Below are positions 43,889-56,971 of a stretch of DNA of 64,000 nt, in pieces; position 1 is the first letter of the stretch; each line of letters opens with the position of its first letter. The notes under the pieces were generated by a model. That model made no database searches. It worked only from the letters and a program-made list of their open reading frames with translations, and was not told where the DNA came from. The position numbers and the translations under genes are program-made. The stretch is from Timema cristinae (Eukaryota; Arthropoda; Insecta; Phasmatodea; Timematidae), in the NCBI GenBank assembly GCA_039000515.1, contig JBCFYV010000494.1, positions 41,655 to 105,654 on the forward strand, read 5' to 3'.

Positions 43889-45328
43889 AGATAAAGTGAG
43901 AAAGAGATTGCCTTTGAATGGTGAAGATCTGATAGGGTGGATGAAATTTAAATTATTTAAGTATGGTGAAGAAAAGATGGCGATTTTAAATCATAACATG
44001 ATAAAAGAGAATAGTTTAAATGAAAGAATGAAGTAAGACCTAATAATGGTTATGGATGAAAGGTACATTGTTTTAGGGGATGAGAGAATTTGACCTTTAA
44101 ATTATGAGTAAATATTAGAAGTCCCATATTCAAGATGAAGACAAGCAGGACTAGCAGCTAAAAGCAGTAGGCTTGATGCGCTAGGGGAATGGAGGAGGGC
44201 CTGCGGCCTACGGGCCTAAAATATTTATTGGCGTTGTACACAAGAATAACAGACTATCACTCTCCTGTGTGTTGACATTAGATAATTCAGGTGGCAGTGC
44301 AGAGTGAGTGGATAGCCCTCTTGGCTATGATTTGGTAATGTAGACATAAATACTCAGTATTTTAAAAAGTTTTATTAGTTTGATCCAAATTCATCCTTTC
44401 GAAGAGATTTGGTATAAAGTATGGTGTTTAGACTTTTAAAGTCCCACTAGTCTTCAAACATCCAGGAATAAAGTAAATTGTTTTTGGTCGTAAACTAATC
44501 TTTGTTAATGTATTTTTTTAATTCATTTTCAACAACACTTTCAGCCAATTATTTAGACTCTTAATCTTTTGCTTACGGTATCTTCCTTTTGGGATTCTTT
44601 GACTTGAAAATAAATGTTATCATTGAACTTTAAAATTTAAATTATTGGTTTCTTTACCTTTAGTATAGTTATTGTTTTATATTTATAGTTATTGTTTTGT
44701 ATTTTTTAAACTAAAGGGCCATTCCATGACAATTGATACAAGAAAATACCGGTGGACTTAAATATTCAAATGAAATTTTCCTCAGCTGTTATTCATCCAA
44801 TCATAGATAATTTAATAATTTTCTCTTAATTAACGTTTGGGTTGAAAATTTTCTTTATTAAAAGAAAAATGGAATATTTAAACTTTGCCAACTATCGTGT
44901 TTAATTAATCTTCTTCATTTGGAAATAATTAAGGTATGAAATAGAAACCAATTGAAGCGTTTCGTTTTGGCTTTAAAATTACATATCACATGATCACATA
45001 ATGGTTTTTTTTAAAGTTCAGGGGTACCATGATACAATTTTAATTTTAATTTCTCGAAAAAATAATATATCAAAATATTGATACAAATGCACTTGTTCAC
45101 TAATTTATTAATGGTTTGCATGCCTAATTTCACTATGGAATTACATTACAATTTATTTTTAATAAAATTGGGGTCATCAAAAAACACATTGACAAAATTT
45201 CTCATCACAAACTCACCAAAATGAGCCGGTGCTCAATGGCCTAGATTTTATTTACAAATAAAGAATTTAGTATTAAAAACTCACAAGAATTTTTTTTTTC
45301 TTTTACATGGTATTTAACATGCTATGAC

Positions 45329-45330
<2 letters not shown>

Positions 45331-45388
<58 letters not shown>
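45331..45388. repeat. (TA)n microsatellite
   Basis: Pure TA for about 58 bases; the block A copy 1 equivalent (1,441-1,482) is interrupted. Confidence 0.95.
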
Positions 45389-45390
<2 letters not shown>

Positions 45391-46194
45391 ATCTTAGCAT
45401 GTTGCGTTGTGGTTAAGACTCCAAGCATAAAGGATCTTGAACATTACCATCACCAAGGAACATCATTCTTGGGTGACATAAGCGTGATGATACCAGAACA
45501 TAGAAATCCAAGTTAATTTATTTCAGTTCATTACAGTTCTCGAGTTATAAGTAGTCAAACTTACTATTTTATCCAATTTGCGTACTAATTTTAAAGTAAT
45601 GTAGTTAATGTATGGGGATTAAATTTGTTCTTGCTAGTCATGCATATAGAGTGTATGCAATGAAGTATTAACAATATTTTAAATCAATTTAGTTTTTAAT
45701 CTATAAGATATTTAATAGTTGTACATTTACATAATTTATGATCTTATACAAGTACTTTTCGTTTTATACCCCGATACTTCGATTTTATATCATTTGGTAG
45801 TACATAATGTCGTTTTTATTTTATTATTCACACCACGTTGATCAATGTAAACGTAAATTTGTTATGGCCATATATATCACCGCATCTTACTAGTTGAGTA
45901 ACGATTTGTGACATTTATTTAGTCTCTTTCTCCTTCCTCTAGTAATTTGGCACTTGGATAATATTGTACTGTGTTAAGTTTTATTTTCAACTCAAATATT
46001 CAAAAGGAATTCATCTCTTGGTACATCAAAACGCGTATTGTTTTTAGACCTATAGTTTATCTGAATATTACAATTAACTTCATGAATGTATAAAAATGAG
46101 TTTCCCTTTTATTACTTGTTATAAATTTAACATTAAAAAGATTTAAAAACTTTGAAAATATATCTAATATATCTAATGTCACATAAATACTGCA

Positions 46195-46410
46195 TTTCCT
46201 AGCCTTCTGCAGTTGCGGTGTTATGTTGCAAAGAAAGAAATTCAGATAGCTCCCAAAGGTGTTTAGCATTTAGAATTTCTCCTAGTTTACGGTAGTTCCA
46301 AAAAAAACTTCCCCAGATAGCTTCTAAAGTGGTTTAATATTTAGAATTTGTTCTATCCTCTGGCAGTTAGAAGGTTATGGGGCAAAAAAAAAAAACTTCA
46401 GATAGAATAA
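46195..46410. repeat. About 95-bp tandem repeat, contracted
   Basis: Two units of the array at 5,255-5,790. The left edge coincides with the deletion joining 4,946-like to 5,580-like sequence. Confidence 0.75.
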
Positions 46411-46737
46411 AATTGAACTTGGGATCTTAGCGCGTCTATGTTCTAGCACAGTTATCCAGGATTCGTCCCTCGCTCATGATCTCTTTTCCACGCGCACTGA
46501 CTATATAAAAGTGTAGTCAGTTTAGTCAGTGCAGAATATAACTTATGTAAATATTATAGTATAAGCCTTTATCAAAGGTACAGCTCTAGATCACATGATT
46601 TGACGTATGAATTAGTGCACCCATTTTTAGTTGTCAAATAATGATCTTGCTATCAGTCTAAATCGTAAATTCAACTTATCCACTAAGAATCTTAGTTTGA
46701 ATTACAGCTTCTACTCGGAACCCACAGTTGTTTGTTG

Positions 46738-46885
46738 TTCCGGGGCCTTGTTACCAGTGGTTTATAATACTCCATTGTTTGATGTCCCGGAGACTTGTTA
46801 TCTATGGTTCATAATATTCTATTGTTTTATATCCCGGGGCCTTGTTACCACTGGTTCATAATCTACTATTGCTTGATGTCACGGG
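46738..46885. repeat. About 55-60-bp CCCGGGGCC tandem repeat, contracted
   Basis: About two and a half units against six in block A copy 1 (6,110-6,455). Confidence 0.8.
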
Positions 46886-47631
46886 GCCTGGCTACCCAAG
46901 TAAATAATGACTTGTACCAACTGGTTGAACACATGCATATACGGACAAAATGATTGACAGAAACCTGGTTAACACAAAAAGACCAACTTAGAAAATTGAT
47001 ACCTTACTAATGATGATTTTAATCCACAAAATTAGTGTATAACCTAACGGGTAGTAAGACGCGGTGCTAAAAATAGTTGGTATTTTTATCCTTAGCTTTT
47101 CACTCCCCGTTTGAGCTATACGCAGAACAAGGAATGCGAATGACGCATTGGACCTTGTGACCTCAAATGTGTGTATTTATTAGAGCTATAAATTTTGTTA
47201 AAAAATAATATTTCATAGACTACTTGTTATTTTCCGTTTACGATTTTGTTGTCGGACACGATGTTTGCAAATGTATTGACTTGTTGGTCAATTGTTTCAT
47301 TGACTCCATCTCGACTTTTGTATGCCAATAGGTCCTCTCATGTCAAACAGTTGTGTATGTTATCAAATGGTCCTAAACGTGTCGATCACATGACACACTC
47401 AAGCTTTGAAATATTTATATTTATTTGGTCAATTAGTATGCTATCGATCACTTTACCTTCTTATGCGTAAGCTTGTCGACCAGTTGGTCCTAATCTTGTA
47501 GGTCTTTGACCTACGTGGCATTCCAACATTTTTACAGCTTTTCAGTCGGTTTGTAAGGTGCCCATCATGAGCTCTGTTAACTATTATAATAATAACAACG
47601 AAAAGAATTACTTTTAAATAACTCTAAAACC

Positions 47632-47892
47632 TTCTCCGGTGCTATTATGCCATCTAATGCGTCATTCTCGTCGTAGACTAGAGCGTTAAAGACAGCGAGT
47701 TCGGGATTTGATCTCCGTCGGGTATACAGAGGGTAGTTTATTATAAATTGTTTCCCACACACTCTCTTTACGCAAATGCGACTGCACTTCCTCTAGTTCA
47801 GCTTTCTTAATCCCTAACTAATTAGCGTAATTAGTACATGTGAGTATACCGCGAACGGTTAGTACGACTCGGTGCTAAAAGAATAATAAAAT
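47632..47892 (+). repeat. Degenerate tRNA-type SINE (copy of 7,200-7,460)
   Basis: Same insertion as in block A copy 1, ending CGAACGGTTAGTACGACTCG-GTGCTAAAA, with small indels. Confidence 0.65.
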
Positions 47893-48849
47893 AACCTTAA
47901 AACTTTCACCACTCAAATTATTTAATTAAATTGCCTAGTAATACATTTTTTTCTATGGACACATTTTGTAAATATAGGCCTAATAGTATTCAGTACAATA
48001 AATACTTTTCAACATGTGTATTAAGTTAATTATTTTAAATTATTAATATTCTTTTAATCTTAGTAGCCGGGATTCAAACTCAAGACTACAACTCCCGGGT
48101 GAGGCATGCAGTGACCATTCATGTTCTAAATTAGCTAAAAAAAGAGGTAGTGTTATGACAACACTGTTGTGAACAAAGAGCTGGCAATCCAGCTTACTTT
48201 CCCACTCCAACTTCCCATCCCCCTCTTCACAACACAACACCCCCCTTCAACCATGTTAAAAATTCCATGTCAAAATGTTATAGCTTATTCATTCTAGGAG
48301 AAGCTTGTTGGACGAATCACCTTAATTAGTTTCTGTGATAAAAATCTTCCTAGTTTAAAGAAAAATTGCATTTTTAAGGGTTATCGACCATCATGTTTAA
48401 TCAATCTTCTTCATTTGGAAATAATTTGGGTATGGCATGGAAACCAATTTGAAGGCTTTCCTTTGGGCTTAAAAATTATAAATCACATGACCACATAAAT
48501 GTTTTTTAAAAGTTCAGGGTCACCATGATACAATTTTAATTTCAATTATTCGAAAAAATAATATCTTAAAATATTGAAGCAAATACACTTGTTCACAAAT
48601 TTCTTAATGGTATGCATGCCTAAATTTATTTTGGGATCTCGATGGGATCACATTCAAATTTATTTTAAATAAAATTGTGGTAACCAAAAAACACCTTGCC
48701 AAAGCTTCTCATCACAAACTCACCAGAATGAATTTGTGCCCAATGGCCTAGATTTTAGTTACAAATAAAGAATTTTGTATAAAAACCCACAAGAATTTAT
48801 ATTTTTTTCTTTTACATGGTATTTAACATGCTAATATTTAATACATATA

Positions 48850-48863
48850 TGTATATTTATATA

Positions 48864-48912
<49 letters not shown>
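48850..48912. repeat. (TA)n microsatellite
   Basis: TA run ending the sub-repeat at 48,345-48,912. Confidence 0.95.
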
Positions 48913-49984
48913 CCACCCATCCATCCTACAACACGATAGAGATTAAAAACATTATATATACTAAAACAATAACTCGTTATATTCCTGTGTAATATATAAA
49001 TTTGAATACCAATAATTTCAAAGCATTAATTGCAAATTCTATTCACCCGTTGGGCAGGGTGGTATTGGTTCCACTTTGATTAACATTTGTTTGACAGAAA
49101 CAGGAATATTTTCTGGTCTTGGTGGGAACAATAGATGGTACAGGTCTGTCGAGAGTGAGCAATGCTAGTATTGCTCCTTCAAACAGTTTTTTGATACAGG
49201 CACAAAACAATGTAATTTTTGTGTGCCAGGAATAGGTTTTGTCTCAAGGAAACGTTTCTTAAGTAACTTAAACTGATTACAATGTTCTTAATTTGTTAAT
49301 TTAAAAGTAATGTATTGATGCTGGTTTTGATTGGCTCCAATAAGATCATTAAAGTAGTGTCATGATTTGATCCTCATATGTTTCTTAAATGTCTCTAAAC
49401 CCCAGTTGACAACAGATACCCATTATTTATAAGCAATATGCTAAATCAATTGTTCTTCCATTTTTTCACTTCTCATTTATTTATTCTGTTTCAGGGCAAG
49501 AATTATACTCATTGAGGTAACATTTTGGCACAACTCACATAATTTTAGCTAGACGTGATTTGTCGTCATCTAATACTATGTTTTTTAAAAGTGCTCCACT
49601 AGTTTTTTAATGTTACAGTTTGATGTATTGTACAGATACAAACAGAATGTGTACTACTTCCTACAACTGGACTATAATTTTTAGGTCGAAGATCTACTCA
49701 TTTTGAAACCCTATAATTTCTGCGGGATATTTATTTTCATAAAACATATATAATTTGTTTGTATTTCATAATATTAATTTTTTTGTGTGCAAAGATCACG
49801 ATATTAATCACCCTTTTTTAAAGACATGAAATCTTTATTGCCTTGCATAAGATGACTTATTTCATCACTATTGGAAAAATATTCTACTTTTAGAGAGATT
49901 TAATTTTCTTGAACGACCAGATCTTTGGTAACAATGTCGAAATTTAATCCCATCACTTGTACTTTCTACTAAATGAGTTTTTCT

Positions 49985-51345
49985 TTTAGTCGAAATAAAT
50001 AAAGGTCAAGTCTGAATAGTTCAGAGTAGTGAATCAGAATAAATTAGGAAATATTTGTAATAAATAAGGAGCAAGATGAAAAAAATTATGATGTCCATTT
50101 CCGAATCGGTAAGAAACGAGTTTTCATTTTATAAATAAAAAAGAAGGTGTTGAATAAACCATTAAGATTAAAAAGGAACGGATTAAAGTGAAATGGAATA
50201 AATGATAAAAATAAGGAGTTATGAGTTGGCATAAATAATAAGAAAACATGTCAGAATACATAAGGCGAATGTAAGGTCATACAAAGTGTAACGAGTAGGA
50301 ATAAATAAGGAATGAGTAAAAATAAGTAATAAAATACTTTACATAAATTAAGAACATATTGGAATTTATGATAAAGTTAATCTGAATAAAAAAAAGAACG
50401 ATAGGATTAAATAAGGGATGCTTGGTAATATAAAATAAAAAAGTCTTAAAAATGATTATGAAATGTGTAAGAATAAATTAGCATTAAATCAGAATAAATA
50501 ATAAATAAAAGGTTGGCTAGAGAAAGGAACAGTTACAAATGGCTAGGGTTCGAGTTGATATAAGTTATTAACGAATTTAAATAAATTGGGAAAGAGTAAA
50601 AAAAAAGCTAGGAACAATTCAAAGTAAATTAGGAACGAGTCACAACAAGCTAGGAACAAGTCAAAATAAATTAGGAACGAGTCACAACAAGCTAGGAACA
50701 AGTCAAAATAAATTAGGTACGAGTCAAATCAAACTAGCAACAAGTCGAAATAAATTAGAAAAAAATCACAATAGATATGTAAGAACTTGTCGGAAAAATT
50801 ATGGAAGAATTTTTCAAAATAATTAAGGAAATGTTCAGAATAAACAATGATTATGTTGGAATAAAGTATGAATGTGTCATAATATATATGTAACTATTTG
50901 TAGTAAATAAAGAAGAAGATTAAATTAACTAGGAAAAGTCGGTATGAAGTAGTATTTAGTTAAAATTGAATGAAAACCAGATGGAAGGAAAGACAAACCA
51001 AGATCACACAAGGAACAATAAGGAATGAGTCGGTATGAATAAGGAACTACACGAAATTAATCAAGAACCAACGCAACGAAGATAAATAAAGACAAAATGT
51101 TCTGGATACAAAAGGAGAAATGAATGATAATAATAAATAAGAACCTTTTGAAGAACCAGTGGGAATAAACAAAGACAAAAAATTTGGTATAAATAAGAAT
51201 AAATGAATGGAAATTAAGACGGAAGAAGGAGTCTGAGTAAATAAGGGAGATCCAGTAAGAATAAAAATGATGAAACAATTTGGAATAAACAAGTATCTTG
51301 TCGGAATAAATAAGGATCAAAATAGAATGATTAAAAACAAGTTGG
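49985..51345. repeat. 21-bp-period degenerate array, longest in window
   Basis: Includes the regular 42-bp higher-order part (50,590-50,780) shared with 10,150-10,345. Beyond 51,017 it continues with units not present in block A copy 1. The minus strand gives overlapping open frames of Phe/Ile/Tyr/Ser-rich peptide (51,047-51,320) that are array by-products. Confidence 0.85.
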
Positions 51346-51351
51346 ATTAAT

Positions 51352-51600
51352 TTTATTTTAGCACTTGGTCTTATGACTCTTTGTATTAGATGTTTACTCT
51401 ATGTATTAATTACGCTAATAGTTTCGGGTATTAGGTTTGTTACATTTAGCCAAAGTGTGCCAGCATTTGTGGTGAAAAAACCACCTTGAATACACCTACA
51501 CCGATATTAGAACCTCGATCTCCCCTTTATCGGTGTTTTAGTCTACCATCTTAGTAGTGCGTTATACCAAACTTACACTGAAGCGAGTCACAACCTTGAA
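51352..51600 (-). repeat. Highly degenerate SINE
   Basis: TATTTTAGCACTTGGTCTTA (tail complement), ATTAATTACGCTAATAG, and AGAACCTCGATCTCCC (B-box complement) followed by a head remnant. It is the oldest-looking SINE here and lies at the right edge of the 21-bp array. Confidence 0.6.
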
Positions 51601-53354
51601 TTAGCTACTAATGATGTTAAAATTTTGTACATGATTTCAAACTTTTAATAGTTACAAAATAATATTTTCAGTAAGTAGGTGTGTTAAAAGAATGGGTGAG
51701 GGCAGGGTAGTAAGCCTACATACATAAGCCACAAAGTTTCATTTACTCTGCCAATTTATCTTGTTGATTCCTCCAGTAAGATCTTACAGATGATAGCAAA
51801 AAATGTTTGTTTCCTTATATTGAACCCCCTTACTCAGCTCATTCCAAGAAACATCCTTTGTTTTCCAATACAATAATGAATGTAGGGAAATAAATTAATT
51901 TAATGTTGAAAGAGCATATTTTACACTAGGAAGTTTAACGATGGTCATCTTGAAGATGAACATTATATTAATTATTTATTGGTTGTAGACATACGATCAA
52001 AACTGTTGCAAAATCAAAATATATACCACTAAATTTTTGTATGTATATGTGTGTCCGTCTCTTCTCACTGGTTAATCCTAGAGAGTTTTTTTTAAAGATA
52101 ATTTAATGAAAAAAAAACTTAATCTGTTAAAGTTTTATATAACTTGTAATTTGTTACCATTTATTAATATTGAACTTAAAAAAATGAGTGTTTTTACCAT
52201 TACATACGTACCACTCGATGCCACTAAAAACAAGAAAATTAAAACAACAAATATACAATTATAATTATTTTGTTTTTTTGAATCACTATAGCTTAGACTT
52301 TTGTAAAGCATTATAAACAATGTTTTTCTAAAACATTATAGGAGTTTAAGATGATTAGCATAGAGTCAGAAGATAACAAGCTGATTTTGAAAAATTCAAA
52401 GGTATGTGCACCATTTCATGATGAATTAGAATGAAAAGTTAAATCAAATATATTTTCAAATAATTCACTTAATCAGTTGCGCGCCAGCCAGCCACATACT
52501 TTGGGGGAGGCATTCAATCAAAGCTGTAGAAAAAATGAAATTTTGACAGAGTGAGCAGGTTTGGGGTTGCACAGACCCTAACCCTTGAGGCAGATAATAT
52601 TTGTGAATATTAAATACGTTTAGAAATTATTTGGAGTAGTTTTATAGATATCCAAAGATTAAAATTGCAAATCGTATTGAAGCTAATATTTTTGTGTTGT
52701 TTTTCAATAGTTAATTTTGTGTGCAAAGGTAAACCTTTTGAATATTAGGCTTTAGTTAGAGGCCTGTTCTTAAATTGTAGCCTATACATTCAACACATCT
52801 TCAATGTTAAATATCTTAGTTATACTTCATATTATTTAAATTTCTATTAACATTATTTGTGGTGTTGCCGAAAGAGCGGGTGTCAAATACACTGCTTGAC
52901 CTTCTCCCCCTTGGGTTCACCAATGCTTACAGCAAAATATATGTGTAAATATCTTAGCAATAAACCAATGACATAGTGATAGAGTATTAATAGAAGATAA
53001 TCTCCCCTATGTTAGAGCATACGCATCTAAATAGCTTCTGGAGCATAAGTTCTCAAGTTGGAAGACTCTGTTTCCAAGCAGCATTGTGTGTGATAAGTTA
53101 GGCTTTAAGAAATAGTTGTAATTCCAACGTGTGTTGGACACTCCACCTGATACCCTCCCACCAATCTTTGATGGATGCTTGATCCGTGTACCACTTCATT
53201 TAACTCTTAATCTGATTTTTTTGCTTTGTGTATTGTTTGTGCTTTTAATTACACTAAGCTAAATGAATATATTATGTTTCTCTTATGCATTCAGAAATGT
53301 TCTCATACCACTCTTAGCCCCGACATTAATATTTAATTTAATTTCTAACCATGC
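51601..53354. other. Spacer of 1.75 kb, nothing recognised
   Basis: AT-rich with no supported frame, repeat or motif. Confidence 0.5.
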
Positions 53355-53630
53355 AGATACCATTACAATTTGAGGACCGCCGAGGTTCCAGGTTTGATTC
53401 CCGGCGCTTCCAGATGTTCTTAGAAGTATTCCAGATTATCTGGGGAGCGGTGGGTTTGGAAAAGTTTAGACTCAGCCTAATTTGGATAAAAAAGGCGCTA
53501 CTTGAATAAAGAAGTAGTGGCTCCGGTATAGAAAACCAAGGTTAATGGCTAGAGGCGTCGTCATGCTGACAGCATGAAACCTTCTATCCGCAAGAGTTGG
53601 CATTAATTCGCCAAACAGTTTGGCGGCCAC
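53355..53630 (+). repeat. Possible additional SINE-like repeat
   Basis: CAGGTTTGATTCCCGGCGCT (B-box-like, about 53,390) is followed by a moderately GC-rich body (TCTGGGGAGCGGTGGGTTTG, AGTAGTGGCTCCGGTATAG, CCAAGGTTAATGGCTAGAGG). The layout resembles a tRNA-SINE. The A box is not evident and no second copy is in the window. Confidence 0.4.
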
Positions 53631-54100
53631 TCGATAGGTATATCCAGAATGAGTCCTGACGCCATTGAGCTACTTTTATTACATTTTGAGTGGATGGTAA
53701 TCATCGATGTGGATAAATAAAAAATATGAGAGTAGGTAGGCCTAAAAATTTCCTGAGATAGCAAACAGTTAAGGGGAAATAATAAATAACCGAGAACCAC
53801 TGTTTTATAAGTACATTTCTTTTAATACTTCACTTGAAATATTCCCTTGAATTTCTTGGACAACGGTAGTTGAGGGTCCTCAGCCACCCAAACTCCTTGC
53901 AACTTTTAGAGTACAGCATACCTATAAGTTTTCTCAGAATACGCCACTGCTATTATTGAATATTTAATGAATAAAATGACATTGAAAAGTACATTTATCC
54001 ACTACATTCTAAAGTGATAAAAAAAGAAAACAAACAAAAAATGGGTTAAAAAATTCAGGTCAAGTGCAACCAGTGTGGCTACAATAGCCCCGGGCTCCTG

Positions 54101-54145
54101 GGCTGCACTTGTTCCACGTGCAACATCACTGGGGCAAGTGCAGCC
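54101..54145. other. Perfect 11-bp stem-loop in a GC-rich patch
   Basis: GGCTGCACTTG (54,101-54,111) and CAAGTGCAGCC (54,135-54,145) are exact complements with a 23-base loop. A further CAAGTGCAACC at 54,061 and AAAAAATTCA/TGAATTTTTT near 54,049/54,153 make a nested imperfect inverted repeat over about 54,049-54,162. It may be a small inverted-repeat element. One frame through it has a Cys-x2-Cys...Cys-x-Cys-x2-Cys pattern, probably by chance. Confidence 0.55.
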
Positions 54146-54313
54146 ACGGATTGAATTTTTTACAGGGGTAAGCTAAAGCAAAATAAAGCATCAAAATGAT
54201 CTAGAAACACAAAAGTCAATCTAGGTATTAAGTTTCAAGAATAGGGAGGCTGAAAACTTTAAGTCTGGCACTCTTTCTTACTCAGCGGTGAAACAAAAGG
54301 ATTTTTTCTAATT

Positions 54314-54315
<2 letters not shown>

Positions 54316-54354
<39 letters not shown>

Positions 54355-54376
54355 TATAATATATATATAATTATAT
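54316..54376. repeat. (TA)n microsatellite
   Basis: TA run of about 60 bases with AATATA interruptions toward the right. Confidence 0.95.
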
Positions 54377-54687
54377 CTTAGATTAAATGCTAGTGAAAGT
54401 AAAAAGTGTAAAAAAAATGTGTCTTAAGAACATATGCTGTAAGTTTTATGTTGAAATAGGCTTTTATGAGTCTTTTATAGCCCATGACCACACTTGCCCC
54501 GTGGCTACGCTTACACTACTTCACACTACTTTAACAATAGTTTGATTTTGGAAATTTCTTACACATGGACCTTGGAGAGGCAAAATCATTTAGAACTAGA
54601 GATTAGCGTCTCAAATCCTCAATTTATCGAATCTTTCAAATCCCATGGTATTTGAGAAATTGAAGATTTGTAAAAATCTCAAATACA

Positions 54688-56689
54688 TTAACCCAACAAT
54701 GGTAAGGTGAATATTTTGGCCTTAAATGGTATATCATACACCAGTTATTAAAAGGTCACTAAAATAATACAAACTTTTTTCGTTTAATATGCATTATATA
54801 GGCCTATTATAGTTATATATGATTTCTTCATAATGGTAAAATATATGAACCATAGTTGCCGTGTTAAGTAAGGTATAATTTTAATTCTAATTACAATATG
54901 AAAGTTAGGAATTATACTAAATATAAAGTTTCTTTGGAGTATCTTTTATACAGAATAGCTCACTCAGCACAATCCTGGCACAACATTGCCCGATGTTCCG
55001 AACACATAGGCTTCCTGCAATATTTACAGGTAACTTTTGTTTTCCTGCCTTTGCTCTGTGTACAAATATGACACCTTTTCATTGTCATTGGTTGTTCATG
55101 ATATATTATGGCCTGATTTCAGTTTCTGGTAGATTTAGTATCTCCATGATGTGGATCTCGATTGCTCTAGGAATGTTTTCAGATAGAGTCCTCATTACTA
55201 GATGATCTCTTGTCAGGCTTGCACTTAGCTCTTTCAAAAAGTGAAGTCAGTTGTGTTTTGCATTACCTTTCCAGTCTGGATTATCCAGTACAAACAGTAT
55301 ATAGTAGTTTCCACCACAATGATCAAGCATGGCAAATAACATCTGCATAGGCCATCTCTTATTTTTTCTGGATGTCATAAATGTAGCACATAGTTTGTCA
55401 AAACAGTCAGTTCCTTCTTTATTTCTGCTGTACGATATCATTATGTCTGGATTACCTGTTTCATTCTGAATTTTCACATCTTGGTGCATGGATGATAATA
55501 ATTAGACATTCTTTTTCTTCTTGGGAGAGTATGAAACTAAGATTTTGGTCTGGTCAAACCCTAAAACAGAAGCATTGATGGCCCTCTTCTGAAAGAATTT
55601 AGGAGGAATTTCTGTTTTTTATGAGTGTGCCTACCATTGTAATCTTATGGTCCTGCAGCATGCGGCTAACAAGTGGAATGGTGGTGAACCAGCTATCACA
55701 AGTTATATTTCGTTTAGAGCCTGATATGGTTTCACATAGCTTACGCACGTAATACTCTGGTACCAACTCGTTAAATTGTAGATCATTGATTTGTCCTGTG
55801 TAAGGTATTGCATCACACATATAGTAAGTTTAGTATAATTCATCATGATTACCTTGATACCGTATCTACCCGGTTTATTGGGCATGTACATGAGAAAAGG
55901 GCAATGGACTTTGGTTGAAACCAATTGCTCGTCTAGCACTACGTGTGGACTAGGTGAATAATCCTTTCTACAATTGGTAATGAAAATATCCCAAATATCC
56001 CTGATATGGGTATATTTATCATCTACTACCCTTCTTGGTCTAGTTGTCTTATCATCAAATCGTAAGAAATCTATCAAAAATCGAAAACATTTCTTTGACA
56101 TAGTCACCCTGAATAAACCATTACCACAAATGTTGTCATAAGAATATGTTGCAGAGATCCTTTCAATTTCTTCAATTTAATGAGTAGATATTTTACTAAA
56201 AATATTTCCACTGAACAAGATACCCCAAGCTTCTTTTGGTTCCTTAACATTTTCTTCCTCTTGTTTGGGTCCCGGCCTAGTTATTAATAAATTTTGTGCA
56301 ATAGGCCTACCTCGTCTGCTTGGACGTGTACAGCTCCAAGGGAACCCATTCCATTCATAGACAAAATGTCCCAGTTGAACGTATTATGCATAAATTGTAT
56401 TTTTATATCACATATAGTAAATAAAAGAAAAATAAATACGAGGAAAAGTGCGTTTCTTAAATGGTAAGGTGGGGTACAATACAGTCCATGGTGGTAGTTT
56501 GTTTACAAAAATAGTTCCAACTACCTTATAGCAAGATGTCAGGGCCCAGAACGTCATCCATTGTGAAGGTCAAGCTCCAGACTGAATTTAGATGGGTTGA
56601 AACAAAAGATACCCCCACCACTCAAGCCTGGAAACATTAAGAATATAAGCTGGGGTGTGCAGTACCCTACCTTACCATTCTAGGGTTAA
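54688..56689 (-). mobile_element. piggyBac-family DNA transposon, 2.0 kb with both ends
   Basis: The transposase-proximal end, read on the minus strand, is TTAACCCTAGAATGGTAAGG from 56,689. The other end, on the plus strand, is TTAACCCAACAATGGTAAGG from 54,688. Both flanking TTAA sites (54,688-54,691 and 56,686-56,689) are intact. TTAA target duplication and CCC(T)AGAA termini are piggyBac hallmarks. A further GGTAAGGTGGGGTAC-like copy at about 56,463 in opposite orientation to the right end forms a sub-terminal inverted repeat. Confidence 0.9.
54945..56375 (-). pseudogene. piggyBac transposase (DDE_Tnp_1_7), broken
   Basis: From the 5' side on the minus strand: an N-terminal piece (GFPWSCTRPSRRGRP, about 56,340-56,300); an internal deletion; CFRFLIDFLRFDDKTTRPRR; the first catalytic Asp in VVLDEQLV (about 55,933); the second in NITCDSWFTTIPL (about 55,697); the third in EGTDCFDKLCATF (about 55,408). 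A Cys/His-rich C-terminus follows (VFVHRAKAGKQ...CVRNIGQCCARI, to about 54,970), as in the piggyBac zinc-binding domain. All three catalytic Asp codons survive. The gene is dead through a frameshift near 55,810, stops near 55,495 and in the C-terminal part, and the N-terminal deletion. Confidence 0.92.
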
Positions 56690-56970
56690 CGTACTTTGAC
56701 TAACAGTTCTCATCATGCAACATCAATGTGAGGTCAAGAAGAGCTCTTACTTGGTGTTCTTGCCTATACTACAAAGATGGTACATAAAACTTGGCTCTTT
56801 TATTCAATAATATTTCCATTTAAGATTTTTGCTTTGCTTATTAGGTGCTTTGTTTAGTTGCAGTGAAGATATAAAATGGCTTTAAATAGTAGATATTTTC
56901 AGGTGAAGTTTCAAGGGCCTCACCGCCAGCGTGTCGGGGTTTACCATCGTCATAAATTCAAATAACTATT
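56690..56970. other. Spacer, nothing recognised
   Basis: No gene or repeat identified. Confidence 0.4.
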
Positions 56971-56971
56971 A

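Larger units (their letters stand above)
43889..51017. repeat. Large repeated block A, copy 2
   Basis: The partner of 1-10,577. It is shorter because of deletions equivalent to about 1,590-4,217 and 4,947-5,579, and because of fewer units in two tandem arrays. Substitutions are scattered and few. It contains the same SINE tail (47,038-47,075), SINE (47,632-47,892), sub-repeats and 21-bp array. At 51,017 copy 2 continues into further array sequence where copy 1 switches to Gypsy DNA. Confidence 0.9.

Noticed and set aside
51047..51320. Overlapping 81- and 87-codon minus-strand frames
   Set aside because: Phe/Ile/Tyr/Ser-rich translations of the 21-bp array.
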